DNA of 45,414 nt from a virus. The stretch covers positions 1-45,414 of IMG/VR virus record IMGVR_UViG_3300022707_003995. One strand, 5' to 3'. Numbering within the stretch: the stretch's first letter is position 1; each line of letters opens with the position of its first letter. The position numbers and the translations under genes were made by a program. This document shows, piece after piece, positions 8,635-16,483 of the stretch. Below the pieces are notes generated by a model that saw only the letters and a list, made by a program, of their open reading frames with translations, searched no databases and had not been told where the DNA came from.

Positions 8635-10965
8635 ATGTCTGCTCGTCACCCTGGGTCTATCTCTACTAACCAAAAACAATCCGCTCAAGACATTAGACTA
8701 AATTATTATGAAGGTGGGAAAATTGCCTCATTACAGTCCATATCACCTGCTCAGACATTTTCATTATTATCTCATGGTCCTACTGCTAATGCTGGCACTA
8801 CACATCCTGTATTGTATCCTTTTCTCATAATATCTGGTGCAGATATAATTGATATTAGTCTTAGCGGAACATACGCTCGTTATTCGAATATCTTACTAAC
8901 TAGCGATAATACTACAATTAACTTTACTAACCTAATTCAAAATCGAATTATTAAATTCACACTGGATATTACAATTGATACAGCTACATTCAACTCTCTT
9001 ACTTTTAATCCCACTATTGAGAATCTCCCGACACTACCTACTGAAATTGGAGAAAGATACCTATTAGAAATTACAGCCTATAAAACGGCAACAGAGGAAA
9101 CATATTTCGTTACAGGGGGAACTTTAGGAGGTGATGGTGGTGGTGGTGGAGGAGAAGGACTATCTGAACCAGTACAATTAACATTTAATGAAATAACTCC
9201 ACAAACTTTACCAACAAAATCAACTATTGATGCAGGAATTAGCAACGTACATCACATAATAATAGATAGAGACATTGAATTTGAAATTATTAATCCTCCT
9301 CCTATATCAAAGGAAGAAGGATTAAGAATAATTATAGACATTGATGGTACGGGTGGGTATGCTTCACCAATATGGCCGCCAAGTTTAGCAAATCCTCCAG
9401 AAATTCCAACTACAGCTAATACGAGATTTACAGTTGTATTATACACAATAGATGAAGGAATCATTTGGACTCATGCCACCAGTGTTGGAAGTTCTAGTTC
9501 AGGTGGAATAACTGCACTTTCAGCATTAGACATTGATGTAAACAAGAATTGGCAAGCTCAAGGAATTGCTAATGTTGGTGCATTAACTGGTGTTACTGGA
9601 ATTGATATGGATGGTGCCGCCCCATTAATTCAAGGAGTAGACAAAATAGAATTTCTTCAAGCTGGTCAATCTATACAAAATAAAGCAGACCCTAATGGTG
9701 GATTACTATATGGTGTGGCTGCTGTACAATCTCACATATTTCTAGCAAATCTAATTGAGATAGCAAGATTTGAAGAAGCTGCAGCAGGAGTATATCGATT
9801 AGAGATGCTTGGTCATTCCATTAGAGATGCACGAGACATTACATTTGCTTCTTCTTCTGGTACAAATGTTTTTGCAGGAAGTTCACCTGCAATAGGATAT
9901 GATTCTATTCTTTCTAATCTTGTGATAAATTTTCCATTTAGTGCTAAGATTGTTATTAGTGAAAATAATATTATAGGCTCCGCTGAAATTAAAAATAATG
10001 AATTTGCGGCTGATCTACTAACTGCAAATTCAAGTTTATTGATTGGACTTTTAGGAGGAGCACCTACAGTTTCAGGGCAATTCACAAATGATGGAACAGA
10101 CACGCTTGTTTTTTCAGGTGGTTCAGTAAGAAACCTATCAAATATTGGAGTAGTTGCTGGCGGTGCTGATGTATTTCTCTCTAATTTATCAAATCCTACA
10201 TCAATTAATCAAAATCTAATACCACAAGCAGGTAAAACATTAGGCGATTCAGGAAATCTATGGAGTGCCATACATGTAAATAATTTAAGACTAGGTACTG
10301 CAGGAGTTATTAGTTCATCTGATAATCAAATTATTGGCACCACATCAGGTATTGATTTTAACATTCCTTCAGGGATTGGAGCAAATTACGAATTTTTAAC
10401 AGGTGGTTCTACTGTTGGAACAATAAGTGATAGTGGTACTATTAATTTTCCATTCGCAATAATTAATATTGCAATAAGTTTAGGTGATGCTGTTTCTTTT
10501 CCAGGAAATAATGGTGACATGTATAGAGAAGGTGCAGACGTCAAGATAGTTTCTGGTGGGATAGAGCGAAACATTAGTGATTTAACAGGTCTAGGAGCTA
10601 ATGTTAATCTCTCAAATCTTGCAAGCCCAACAGCTATAAATCAAGATTTAATTCCAAATGGTTCTTTTGAGTTAGGTTCATTTGCTGATAGATGGAATAC
10701 ACTGTATGTCCAATTCCTTGATGTAACTAATACTGCTATATTTGGCGGAGATGTTATTTTAGGAAATTCTGTTGATGATGATATATCTTTTAACGGTCTT
10801 GCTATTACTGATTTAAGTTTTAACTTAAGTGCTACAATAGATTTTAATATATCTCAATCTTTTGCAAATTCTGGTTCTGGAAGTGCTTTACCTGCTTTAC
10901 CTCAAACTTACATACGAATAAAACAAAGTGGTGGGTTTTTATTTATTCCAGCATATCTAGGTTAA
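8635..10965 (+). CDS. Tail fibre
   Basis: This 776-residue repetitive, low-charge protein is typical of trimeric phage fibres. A glycine hinge (GGDGGGGGG, about residue 168) separates the N-terminal part from the shaft. Two copies of a common phage fibre repeat lie at about residues 513-556 and 659-702 (LSNLSNPTSINQNLIP and LSNLASPTAINQDLIP). Each is followed by LG and W-x-x-x-x-V. The N-terminus likely anchors to the hub encoded just before. It has its own promoter, identical to the one at 1464. Confidence 0.8.
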   Translation: MSARHPGSISTNQKQSAQDIRLNYYEGGKIASLQSISPAQTFSLLSHGPTANAGTTHPVLYPFLIISGADIIDISLSGTYARYSNILLTSDNTTINFTNLIQNRIIKFTLDITIDTATFNSLTFNPTIENLPTLPTEIGERYLLEITAYKTATEETYFVTGGTLGGDGGGGGGEGLSEPVQLTFNEITPQTLPTKSTIDAGISNVHHIIIDRDIEFEIINPPPISKEEGLRIIIDIDGTGGYASPIWPPSLANPPEIPTTANTRFTVVLYTIDEGIIWTHATSVGSSSSGGITALSALDIDVNKNWQAQGIANVGALTGVTGIDMDGAAPLIQGVDKIEFLQAGQSIQNKADPNGGLLYGVAAVQSHIFLANLIEIARFEEAAAGVYRLEMLGHSIRDARDITFASSSGTNVFAGSSPAIGYDSILSNLVINFPFSAKIVISENNIIGSAEIKNNEFAADLLTANSSLLIGLLGGAPTVSGQFTNDGTDTLVFSGGSVRNLSNIGVVAGGADVFLSNLSNPTSINQNLIPQAGKTLGDSGNLWSAIHVNNLRLGTAGVISSSDNQIIGTTSGIDFNIPSGIGANYEFLTGGSTVGTISDSGTINFPFAIINIAISLGDAVSFPGNNGDMYREGADVKIVSGGIERNISDLTGLGANVNLSNLASPTAINQDLIPNGSFELGSFADRWNTLYVQFLDVTNTAIFGGDVILGNSVDDDISFNGLAITDLSFNLSATIDFNISQSFANSGSGSALPALPQTYIRIKQSGGFLFIPAYLG

Positions 10966-10991
10966 GTAGTAAGAATACTGGATATAGTAAT

Positions 10992-11276
10992 ATGCAAAAA
11001 CTCTCTAATCTTGAATACAAATTAATTACTAAACAATGGATAATATTCATATTAATCACACTTCGAAAAAATCAAAAATTGAGTTATAAAAAAATTGCAC
11101 AAATGTCTCAGATACCAACATCAACATTATCAATAAAATTAAAAGAATTAGTCAAATACAAGTTCATTGAAAAATTTGTATATGGCTCTATTAGTAAACC
11201 TCATAATGTAGATTACAAAATAACAGATTTGGGTATAAGTTGTTTAAATAACGTCTTACCAAAAAACCTATGTTGA
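10992..11276 (+). CDS. Winged helix-turn-helix regulator
   Basis: This 94-residue, very Lys-rich protein has helix-turn-helix LSYKKIAQMSQIPTSTLSIK (about residues 34-53) followed by LKELVKYKFIEK and a wing. The pattern is of the archaeal MarR/HxlR-like class. Its stop overlaps the start of the secreted-protein gene at 11270, so the two are one operon. It may control the accessory block to its right. Confidence 0.7.
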   Translation: MQKLSNLEYKLITKQWIIFILITLRKNQKLSYKKIAQMSQIPTSTLSIKLKELVKYKFIEKFVYGSISKPHNVDYKITDLGISCLNNVLPKNLC

Positions 11277-12508
11277 AATTTCACATATTGTTTATTTTCT
11301 TAACATTGCCAATGTTGATAATTCCTGCATTTGCAGAAATAACTGCTATTACAGATAAAGAAGAATATGTAAAAAGTGAGACAGTTTTAATTACTGGTGG
11401 AGTTGATAAAATTATAGAAGGACACACATTATCTTTTATAGTAATTAATCCAGATAATAATATAGTTTCCATGGATCAGATCCCAATTGAAGAAGACAAA
11501 ACATTCACTAAAAATATACATTCAACAACATCTTGGATTTTAGGAAATTATATAATTAAACTTCAATATGGTATAGATAAACTAGATTCCATAGAAATTA
11601 CTTTTGAACTGTTACCAAACAATATACAAATTCAAACAGACAAATCACAATACAATCTCAATGACAATATTTTCATAAACGGAACCATAACAAAGATAGA
11701 TTTGTCAGATACCACCATAACCTATAATGTGTATCACTCAGATGATACATTATTAGAAAGAGGAGACGGTGGAATTTTACAGGATGATGGTACATTCAAT
11801 TTCACAATAGATACCTATAGTTGGTTATCAGATGTAGGTTACTCTGATTACATGAAACTTACAGTAGATATACAAAATTCTACAGCTTCTACATTCTTCA
11901 ACTATTATAATACCCCAGACATGACAAACGAAGTCTTATACAGCTATATCATGGATAACAAAGATACAATATCCACACATGATTATATGATGGGTGAGTA
12001 TGATACAGTCCTATCTGCTCAAAACAATACAATAACTTTACAAAATGAAATCATCAACTCGTTAAGAGAAGACTTGATTATACTAATAGCTCTAGTCGAG
12101 GAGTTAATTGGCCAAATCCCGCCACTACCACTAGATGCACCAATTATAATATCAGTGATTGCAGATGATCCTGATAATCTAGATGATATATTTTCTACTG
12201 ACGATACCATAACCATATTATTTGATTCTGAAACTAACACACCACTAGGAAACGGAATGTTGACAAAACCAGAAGTTAACGAACTATTTACATTCTCAGA
12301 AAAGATAGCACAAGCATACAGTGGAACATGGACTAATTCATCAGCATTTACAATTAGCATAAACAGCATAGCAAACTCTGAACTAATCATAAATCAAACT
12401 ACTGTAACGCCCGCACAAATTACTTTAATCCTACCAGTAGATAATGACTCTGAACAGTTTTCCCATGAAACATCTCCTGCACTAATTGGTGATTGGGGAA
12501 TGCCATAA
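11270..12508 (+). CDS. Secreted thaumarchaeal-type surface protein with Ig-like repeats
   Basis: This 412-residue protein has a signal peptide (MLKFHILFIFLTLPMLIIPAF, cut after AFA). Two Ig-like units follow (TDKEEYVKSETVLITG and TDKSQYNLNDNIFINGT), each with the T-D-K-x-x-Y start common in Nitrososphaerota exoproteins. A helical linker sits at about residues 225-275. The C-terminal module (DPDNLDDIFSTDDTITILF to ALIGDWG) belongs to a repeat seen in large thaumarchaeal surface proteins. No membrane anchor is visible. It is probably acquired from a host and could coat or alter the cell surface, or be part of the virion. Confidence 0.75.
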   Translation: MLKFHILFIFLTLPMLIIPAFAEITAITDKEEYVKSETVLITGGVDKIIEGHTLSFIVINPDNNIVSMDQIPIEEDKTFTKNIHSTTSWILGNYIIKLQYGIDKLDSIEITFELLPNNIQIQTDKSQYNLNDNIFINGTITKIDLSDTTITYNVYHSDDTLLERGDGGILQDDGTFNFTIDTYSWLSDVGYSDYMKLTVDIQNSTASTFFNYYNTPDMTNEVLYSYIMDNKDTISTHDYMMGEYDTVLSAQNNTITLQNEIINSLREDLIILIALVEELIGQIPPLPLDAPIIISVIADDPDNLDDIFSTDDTITILFDSETNTPLGNGMLTKPEVNELFTFSEKIAQAYSGTWTNSSAFTISINSIANSELIINQTTVTPAQITLILPVDNDSEQFSHETSPALIGDWGMP

Positions 12509-12579
12509 AATGCTTAGATCTAAGAGATAGTAAAAAATGATCGCTAATCACTTTTATTATCTTATGGAAATTAAATAAT

Positions 12580-12774
12580 ATGCAAATAACATACAAACTT
12601 GAAAAGTTGAAAACTGGTGGCTTTATGGCTTATTGCCCAGCAATGAAACCTGTAATTGTAGAAGGAGATACAGAAGAAGAAGCCACTAAAAAATTATTAG
12701 TAGTAGCTAGAATGTATGTTGCAAGGCATCCTGAAATTAGTAATACTTTAAGAGTTTCTGATTTGGAGCAATAA
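12580..12774 (+). CDS. HicB-like small protein (orphan)
   Basis: This 64-residue protein has the HicB fold signature: a YKLEKLKTGGFMAYCPAM start, the EGDTEEEATKKL helix and a second helix. In toxin-antitoxin loci HicB is the antitoxin to the RNA-cutting HicA. No HicA-like frame (about 60 residues with a GSH motif) is seen on either side, so this copy stands alone. It may counter a host HicA or act as a regulator. Confidence 0.7.
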   Translation: MQITYKLEKLKTGGFMAYCPAMKPVIVEGDTEEEATKKLLVVARMYVARHPEISNTLRVSDLEQ

Positions 12775-12854
12775 ATTGAAACTAGATCCACTCGTCAAAT
12801 TAACAGAACCATAATATCTTAAAGATTATATTCTAGTATAAAAAAACAAAATAA

Positions 12855-13274
12855 ATGAAGTTACAAATACTATTTTTATTATTGATTTTCTCTATTGGTT
12901 TAATTTCTAATTCAGTATATGCTGATCATCCTGATGGAACTGCAATGGAAGTAACATTTGATAAAGATAACTATAAAGTTGGTGAAACTGTATATATGGA
13001 ATCTCAATTAGTTACACCTTGGGAAACTACACCTGGTGCTATTGCCACTCAAGTATATTTACGTACCAATTTATTATCAACACTAGACGGATGGAAAAGA
13101 ACAAATGATATATCAGATTCAGGTGTCGCATTTCTTAATTTTACATTACTATTAGATGGCACATATGAAGATAGAGAACTTACAGTTGAGACTTATTTTA
13201 TTACTTTTGACCCCGCAACATACCACTATGGTCCAACATATACTCTAACTTTAAATTCTTATTGCACAGAATAA
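12855..13274 (+). CDS. Secreted protein with one Ig-like domain
   Basis: This 139-residue protein has a signal peptide (MKLQILFLLLIFSIGLISNS, cut after VYA). One beta-sandwich domain follows, with FDKDNYKVGETVYMES, the same Y-x-x-G-E/D-x-V start as in the protein at 11270. The C-terminal Cys (SYCTE) is unpaired. A-T boxes (TCTTAAAG and TATAAAAAAA) lie 15-40 nt before the ATG. It is probably exported by the infected cell. Function is unknown. Confidence 0.7.
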   Translation: MKLQILFLLLIFSIGLISNSVYADHPDGTAMEVTFDKDNYKVGETVYMESQLVTPWETTPGAIATQVYLRTNLLSTLDGWKRTNDISDSGVAFLNFTLLLDGTYEDRELTVETYFITFDPATYHYGPTYTLTLNSYCTE

Positions 13275-13371
13275 TACATTTCAACTTGGATATTTATCCA
13301 CAATGATTAAAACTCTTTAAAATAAGTAAACATAAGTAAACTTATTATAAGTCATTATTTTATAATATACT

Positions 13372-13521
13372 ATGAATAAAGTAAAAGGTAAAAGAATAGA
13401 ACACGGTTGGTCTAGTGATGATGATTACGACCGAAAAGATTTATTGTTTCCTTGTGACGGATTTGGAGAATACTTTTTCGAACCAGTAAAGGCAGTTCAG
13501 GATAATGAGGGAAAGAAATGA
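13372..13521 (+). CDS. Small hypothetical protein
   Basis: A 49-residue protein with a basic start (MNKVKGKRIEHGW), an acidic middle and an aromatic C-terminal half. A TATA-like stretch is about 25 nt upstream. Its stop overlaps the next start (ATGA), opening a six-gene chain that runs to 14348. Confidence 0.6.
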   Translation: MNKVKGKRIEHGWSSDDDYDRKDLLFPCDGFGEYFFEPVKAVQDNEGKK

Positions 13522-13736
13522 ATGATTTAGAAGAAGAAGCATTAAAAACACAAAAAGAGTTCTTTACCTTTAACTCTAAAGGTAATAAACTATATCTTAT
13601 TAGAACAAAACCAAAACTATTTTTACACGAATACAAATTAGCTTTTTCATGGAATGTTAAATCAGTATATGATGGAAGTAAATTATTATATTTACTAAAA
13701 AGATTTTTCACTGCTTGGAGAGTAAGAAATGCATGA
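13518..13736 (+). CDS. Small hypothetical protein
   Basis: A 72-residue protein with a charged N-terminal helix and a basic aromatic C-terminal half (LLYLLKRFFTAWRVRN), which could lie on a membrane or bind nucleic acid. It overlaps both neighbours, so it is part of the 13372-14348 operon. No family is recognised. Confidence 0.65.
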   Translation: MNDLEEEALKTQKEFFTFNSKGNKLYLIRTKPKLFLHEYKLAFSWNVKSVYDGSKLLYLLKRFFTAWRVRNA

Positions 13737-13911
13737 TTTGCTTTTTTATATTTTCTTGGGAATTACTATAGTTCTATCTAGTACTACTCTTGGACTTGTT
13801 ATCTATGATAGGGGTGACGGAGTAGTATTTTCAGATGGGGTAACGCTATTTTTGGCAATATTAAGTGCATTTATGATTATATTTACTGTGATTATAGGAA
13901 TTGTTGGATGA
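13729..13911 (+). CDS. Small two-span membrane protein
   Basis: A 60-residue protein with two hydrophobic helices (about residues 4-25 and 38-58) joined by a short charged loop (YDRGDGVVFSDG). This is a hairpin topology like many small holins and membrane effectors. The start overlaps the preceding gene by 8 nt. A holin role is possible but unproven. Confidence 0.65.
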   Translation: MHDLLFYIFLGITIVLSSTTLGLVIYDRGDGVVFSDGVTLFLAILSAFMIIFTVIIGIVG

Positions 13912-13924
13912 CGATAAAAAAGAA

Positions 13925-14026
13925 ATGAATGAATCAACATTAGAGAAAAAAATAGATGATTTACAGATGGGTACGTGCAAACCACATCTCCAAGTTATTG
14001 AGGATATGAAGGTGATTTTTAGATGA
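13925..14026 (+). CDS. Small hypothetical peptide
   Basis: A 33-residue peptide (MNESTLEKKIDDLQMGTCKP and onward), largely helical and charged. Its stop overlaps the next start as ATGA, which supports translation. Confidence 0.5.
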   Translation: MNESTLEKKIDDLQMGTCKPHLQVIEDMKVIFR

Positions 14027-14223
14027 ATATTTTTAAAAGAAAACACAAGCATACATACGCTATACCTCAACTAACAGACCATTGGAAACAAATTCATAAA
14101 GAAATTATCATAGATGGGAATCTGACGACAAAAATTGATATTGTATGTGATTGGGGCCATGTAAAGCAAATTGAAATTGACATATCTCTGAAATTAGATC
14201 ATATATTGGATTTGAAAATATGA
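14023..14223 (+). CDS. Small hypothetical protein, His-rich start
   Basis: A 66-residue protein with a basic His-containing start (MNIFKRKHKHTYAIP), then beta-prone sequence with a Cys-Asp-Trp-Gly turn. It overlaps both neighbours in ATGA fashion. No family recognised. Confidence 0.6.
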   Translation: MNIFKRKHKHTYAIPQLTDHWKQIHKEIIIDGNLTTKIDIVCDWGHVKQIEIDISLKLDHILDLKI

Positions 14224-14348
14224 AATTCACACTAGAAATCAAAGACGAACTACAAAAAAAGATGAAGGCAGACGCCCAAACCAACAAGCGTTCTATTGCA
14301 AAACAGTACGAGTGGATAATTGAAAAGTATTATGAGGAAAAGAAATAA
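14220..14348 (+). CDS. Ribbon-helix-helix-like small protein
   Basis: This 42-residue protein begins MKFTLEIKDELQKKMKADAQ, a beta strand plus helix A, and goes on with NKRSIAKQYEWIIEKYYEE as helix B. That is the minimal CopG/Arc-type DNA-binding fold. It ends the operon that starts at 13372 and could be its repressor. Confidence 0.6.
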   Translation: MKFTLEIKDELQKKMKADAQTNKRSIAKQYEWIIEKYYEEKK

Positions 14349-14369
14349 AAATTACGAGATTATAATATT

Positions 14370-15332
14370 GTGATAATAATTATAATATTTATTTTAGTTA
14401 TAGTATTTACAATCCCCACAGTGTATGCTGTTGATGATAGTTTTACTCTTAATGATCCATACCTAAAAATAGTAATAACTCCTGAGCAACTAATTATTGG
14501 AGAACCTGTAACCATATCTTGTAAATTACTCAACGATGAAATACAATTCTTTGTTATACTGAGAGTCTTTCTAAATTATCAAACTGTATACGAAGGATCT
14601 GAATCTGTTACTATGACTTTTGATACATCAGATATGATTGGAGTAGATTGTGTTACTGTGTTTGTTGGTACAGCAATACCATACATTATACAATCACATT
14701 TGCATTTTACTCCAATAGAGCTATCATCTACTTATCCATCAGATAATATTAAAAAATCAGGTAGAGGAGGTTGTAGTGACTGTATTCCTCCAACTTTAGG
14801 CTATGACTCTAAGGGAGTAAAAAAAGTTGATAATGGAATTTGTATAAATGGTTCTTGTATGGATGGCGGTTATTTTCATACAGAGTATACAATGCAATCG
14901 ACTTTATTATATTGGCCAAACACAATATCCCTCAAATATTATGAGAATAATGGTCCATCAAACATGCAAATGGTACAGTTAGGAATTGGAGTTAAAGAAA
15001 TAGGTTCTCCACTTAGTCAATCCCAAGCAATCATCGAGGTATGGCTAAATCCATTCAAAGGCGACATGTATAATCCTACTATACAAGAAATAATCATAGT
15101 AGATCCTGATAAAATGTTATACTATACTGATGCTGATATATCTCTAGTACCATGTATGGACTCTTTTTCTTCTAGCTGTCTGCAAGTTGATTTCAAATAC
15201 TCTTATGCTAAACCTCCAGCTTCTCCAATTCTTGTTACTAATGCTTGGGATATTCCAAGAAATGCAATAAATAACTACATCAATAATGGTTTGAGTGTAA
15301 TAAACTACACACCTGAAATTCTAAAAGAATAA
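14370..15332 (+). CDS. Secreted Cys-rich thaumarchaeal-type protein
   Basis: This 320-residue protein has a GTG start and a hydrophobic signal peptide (about residues 1-20, cut after VYA). The central GRGGCSDCIPPTLGYDSKG segment begins a module I associate with secreted Nitrososphaerota proteins, which share a GGCSDC-x-x-P-T start and a YMNEG- or YINNG-type end. Here the end is NNYINNGLSVI. Cys pairs at CSDC, GICINGSC and VPCMDSFSSSC suggest disulfides. It is likely host-derived and exported. It could act in attachment, surface exclusion or envelope weakening. Confidence 0.7.
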   Translation: MIIIIIFILVIVFTIPTVYAVDDSFTLNDPYLKIVITPEQLIIGEPVTISCKLLNDEIQFFVILRVFLNYQTVYEGSESVTMTFDTSDMIGVDCVTVFVGTAIPYIIQSHLHFTPIELSSTYPSDNIKKSGRGGCSDCIPPTLGYDSKGVKKVDNGICINGSCMDGGYFHTEYTMQSTLLYWPNTISLKYYENNGPSNMQMVQLGIGVKEIGSPLSQSQAIIEVWLNPFKGDMYNPTIQEIIIVDPDKMLYYTDADISLVPCMDSFSSSCLQVDFKYSYAKPPASPILVTNAWDIPRNAINNYINNGLSVINYTPEILKE

Positions 15333-15397
15333 TTTACTTTTTTATACTCTGTTAAATTAAAGACAACCCTTAAAAAATAGGTTATTTATCATATATT

Positions 15398-15664
15398 ATG
15401 CCAGTAGATGAAGATAATCTTGATGCAATAATAGTTGATTTGATAAAAAAAACTAATACTAATTTCGTACAACGCCAAGAAATAACGGAAATTTACAAGT
15501 GTGCTAAAAGGATTGAATTAGTAGATGTACCTGATCCAACTATAGAAGACCCAAAACAAACCAAAAAAGTCTTACCTATGGATGATGATTTGGGACTTGA
15601 AATTACTGTACAGCGGAGAGAGCAGATATATGATGAGTTAATCTCTGATATTGAAAAATTATAG
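15398..15664 (+). CDS. Small acidic protein
   Basis: This 88-residue acidic protein has a helix-rich start and end around a Pro/Asp linker. TTAAAAAATAGG sits about 28 nt before the ATG, which fits a leaderless start. No family is recognised. The single gene and own promoter suggest independent control. Confidence 0.65.
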   Translation: MPVDEDNLDAIIVDLIKKTNTNFVQRQEITEIYKCAKRIELVDVPDPTIEDPKQTKKVLPMDDDLGLEITVQRREQIYDELISDIEKL

Positions 15665-15714
15665 ATTCTAGCATAGAAATAAATATTATCACACCATACA
15701 AGTAATAATGAATT

Positions 15715-16248
15715 ATGGCGTTTGTAGGATTTACCGATATATTATTCAAGATAGAAGGTGGAAAGAAAGACGTGGGTGATATTCAATATCTTGTAACTCA
15801 AGAATTTAATAATAATATTATTAGATTAAATGGAGATATTAGTGCTTTAACTAATAAATTAACACATGTAGTTTCAGCAGGAAAAGACGGATATATTTTA
15901 GTTGCAAAAATTATTCCTTCTGGATTTACTGTGGCTGCCGTAGCGGGATTAGGACAAAATATACAATCAAATAATTCAACTGAGGCAAAAATTTCTACAA
16001 ATGCAGTCGAAATTGACAGAGTTACAGTTGGAATGGGTACACGGGCACTACAAATTTCACAAACACAAAACGCTGGTGGTGATGGTTCAGGTTATGGAGC
16101 ATTAACTGATGGATTATTTCATGCTGCCATAGGTGCAAAAGCACTGACAGGTCAAACAATGGAGATTGAAAATACAAAAGATAATGGAAATTGTATTGCA
16201 CAAATGGTCATTTTAGAAGTAGATACTGGTACAACTCCAGCAATCTAA
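15715..16248 (+). CDS. Beta-rich, possible virion or receptor-binding protein
   Basis: This 177-residue, Gly/Thr/Asn/Gln-rich, low-charge protein has even spacing of hydrophobic strands and no signal peptide. The composition is close to fibre heads and decoration proteins of this genome rather than to the secreted proteins beside it. Its gene lies outside the virion block. An HNH fragment begins directly after its TAA, so homing DNA once entered here. Confidence 0.6.
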   Translation: MAFVGFTDILFKIEGGKKDVGDIQYLVTQEFNNNIIRLNGDISALTNKLTHVVSAGKDGYILVAKIIPSGFTVAAVAGLGQNIQSNNSTEAKISTNAVEIDRVTVGMGTRALQISQTQNAGGDGSGYGALTDGLFHAAIGAKALTGQTMEIENTKDNGNCIAQMVILEVDTGTTPAI

Positions 16249-16389
16249 GAAAAATTTTACATTTTTAAAAATGGTCATCGTAGATGTCGAAAGTGTGAGA
16301 GTAGCAGAAAGAAAAAACAATATAGAAAGAATCTTGAAAAATCAAGAGAAAAAGAACGGTTACGATATTATCGTAGAAAAGAAAAATAA
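16249..16389 (+). pseudogene. HNH endonuclease remnant (C-terminal piece)
   Basis: Directly after the stop of the preceding gene, the same frame reads ENFYIFKNGHRRCRKC, then QYRKNLEKSREKERL, to TAA at 16387. This matches the C-terminal zinc pair and basic tail of the HNH protein at 914 (ENTINLSRNRRECRKC, then YYKDLEKSREKSRL). The catalytic HNH core is missing, so this is a decayed copy. Confidence 0.8.
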
Positions 16390-16413
16390 CCTTCATGTAC
16401 GTCTACATGAAGG
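16390..16413. terminator. Perfect 10-bp hairpin, possible terminator
   Basis: CCTTCATGTA and TACATGAAGG pair perfectly around a CGTC loop, starting at the base after the HNH remnant stop. It lies between the plus-strand gene ending at 16248 and the convergent minus-strand gene ending at 16484. It is either a bidirectional terminator or a leftover of the homing element. No T-run follows, which weakens the terminator reading. Confidence 0.5.
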
Positions 16414-16443
16414 AAGGAGGAGAAAAAATAAAGGGAGTTGAGC

Positions 16444-16455
16444 CTGTATATACAG
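16444..16455. other. 12-bp perfect palindrome between convergent genes
   Basis: CTGTATATACAG is fully self-complementary, 28 bp from the stop of the minus-strand gene. It could be a protein-binding site for a dimeric (for example RHH) regulator or part of a 3' end. Chance occurrence cannot be excluded. Confidence 0.35.
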
Positions 16456-16483
16456 AACTCTTGTTGTACGGTTTTCATATCAT

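Noticed and set aside
13412-13711. Minus-strand frame opposite 13372-13736
   Set aside because: Two overlapping plus-strand genes with ATGA coupling explain the region better.
16271-16440. Separate ATG-started frame in the HNH remnant region
   Set aside because: Its translation has no protein-like pattern, while the other frame matches the HNH C-terminus residue by residue.
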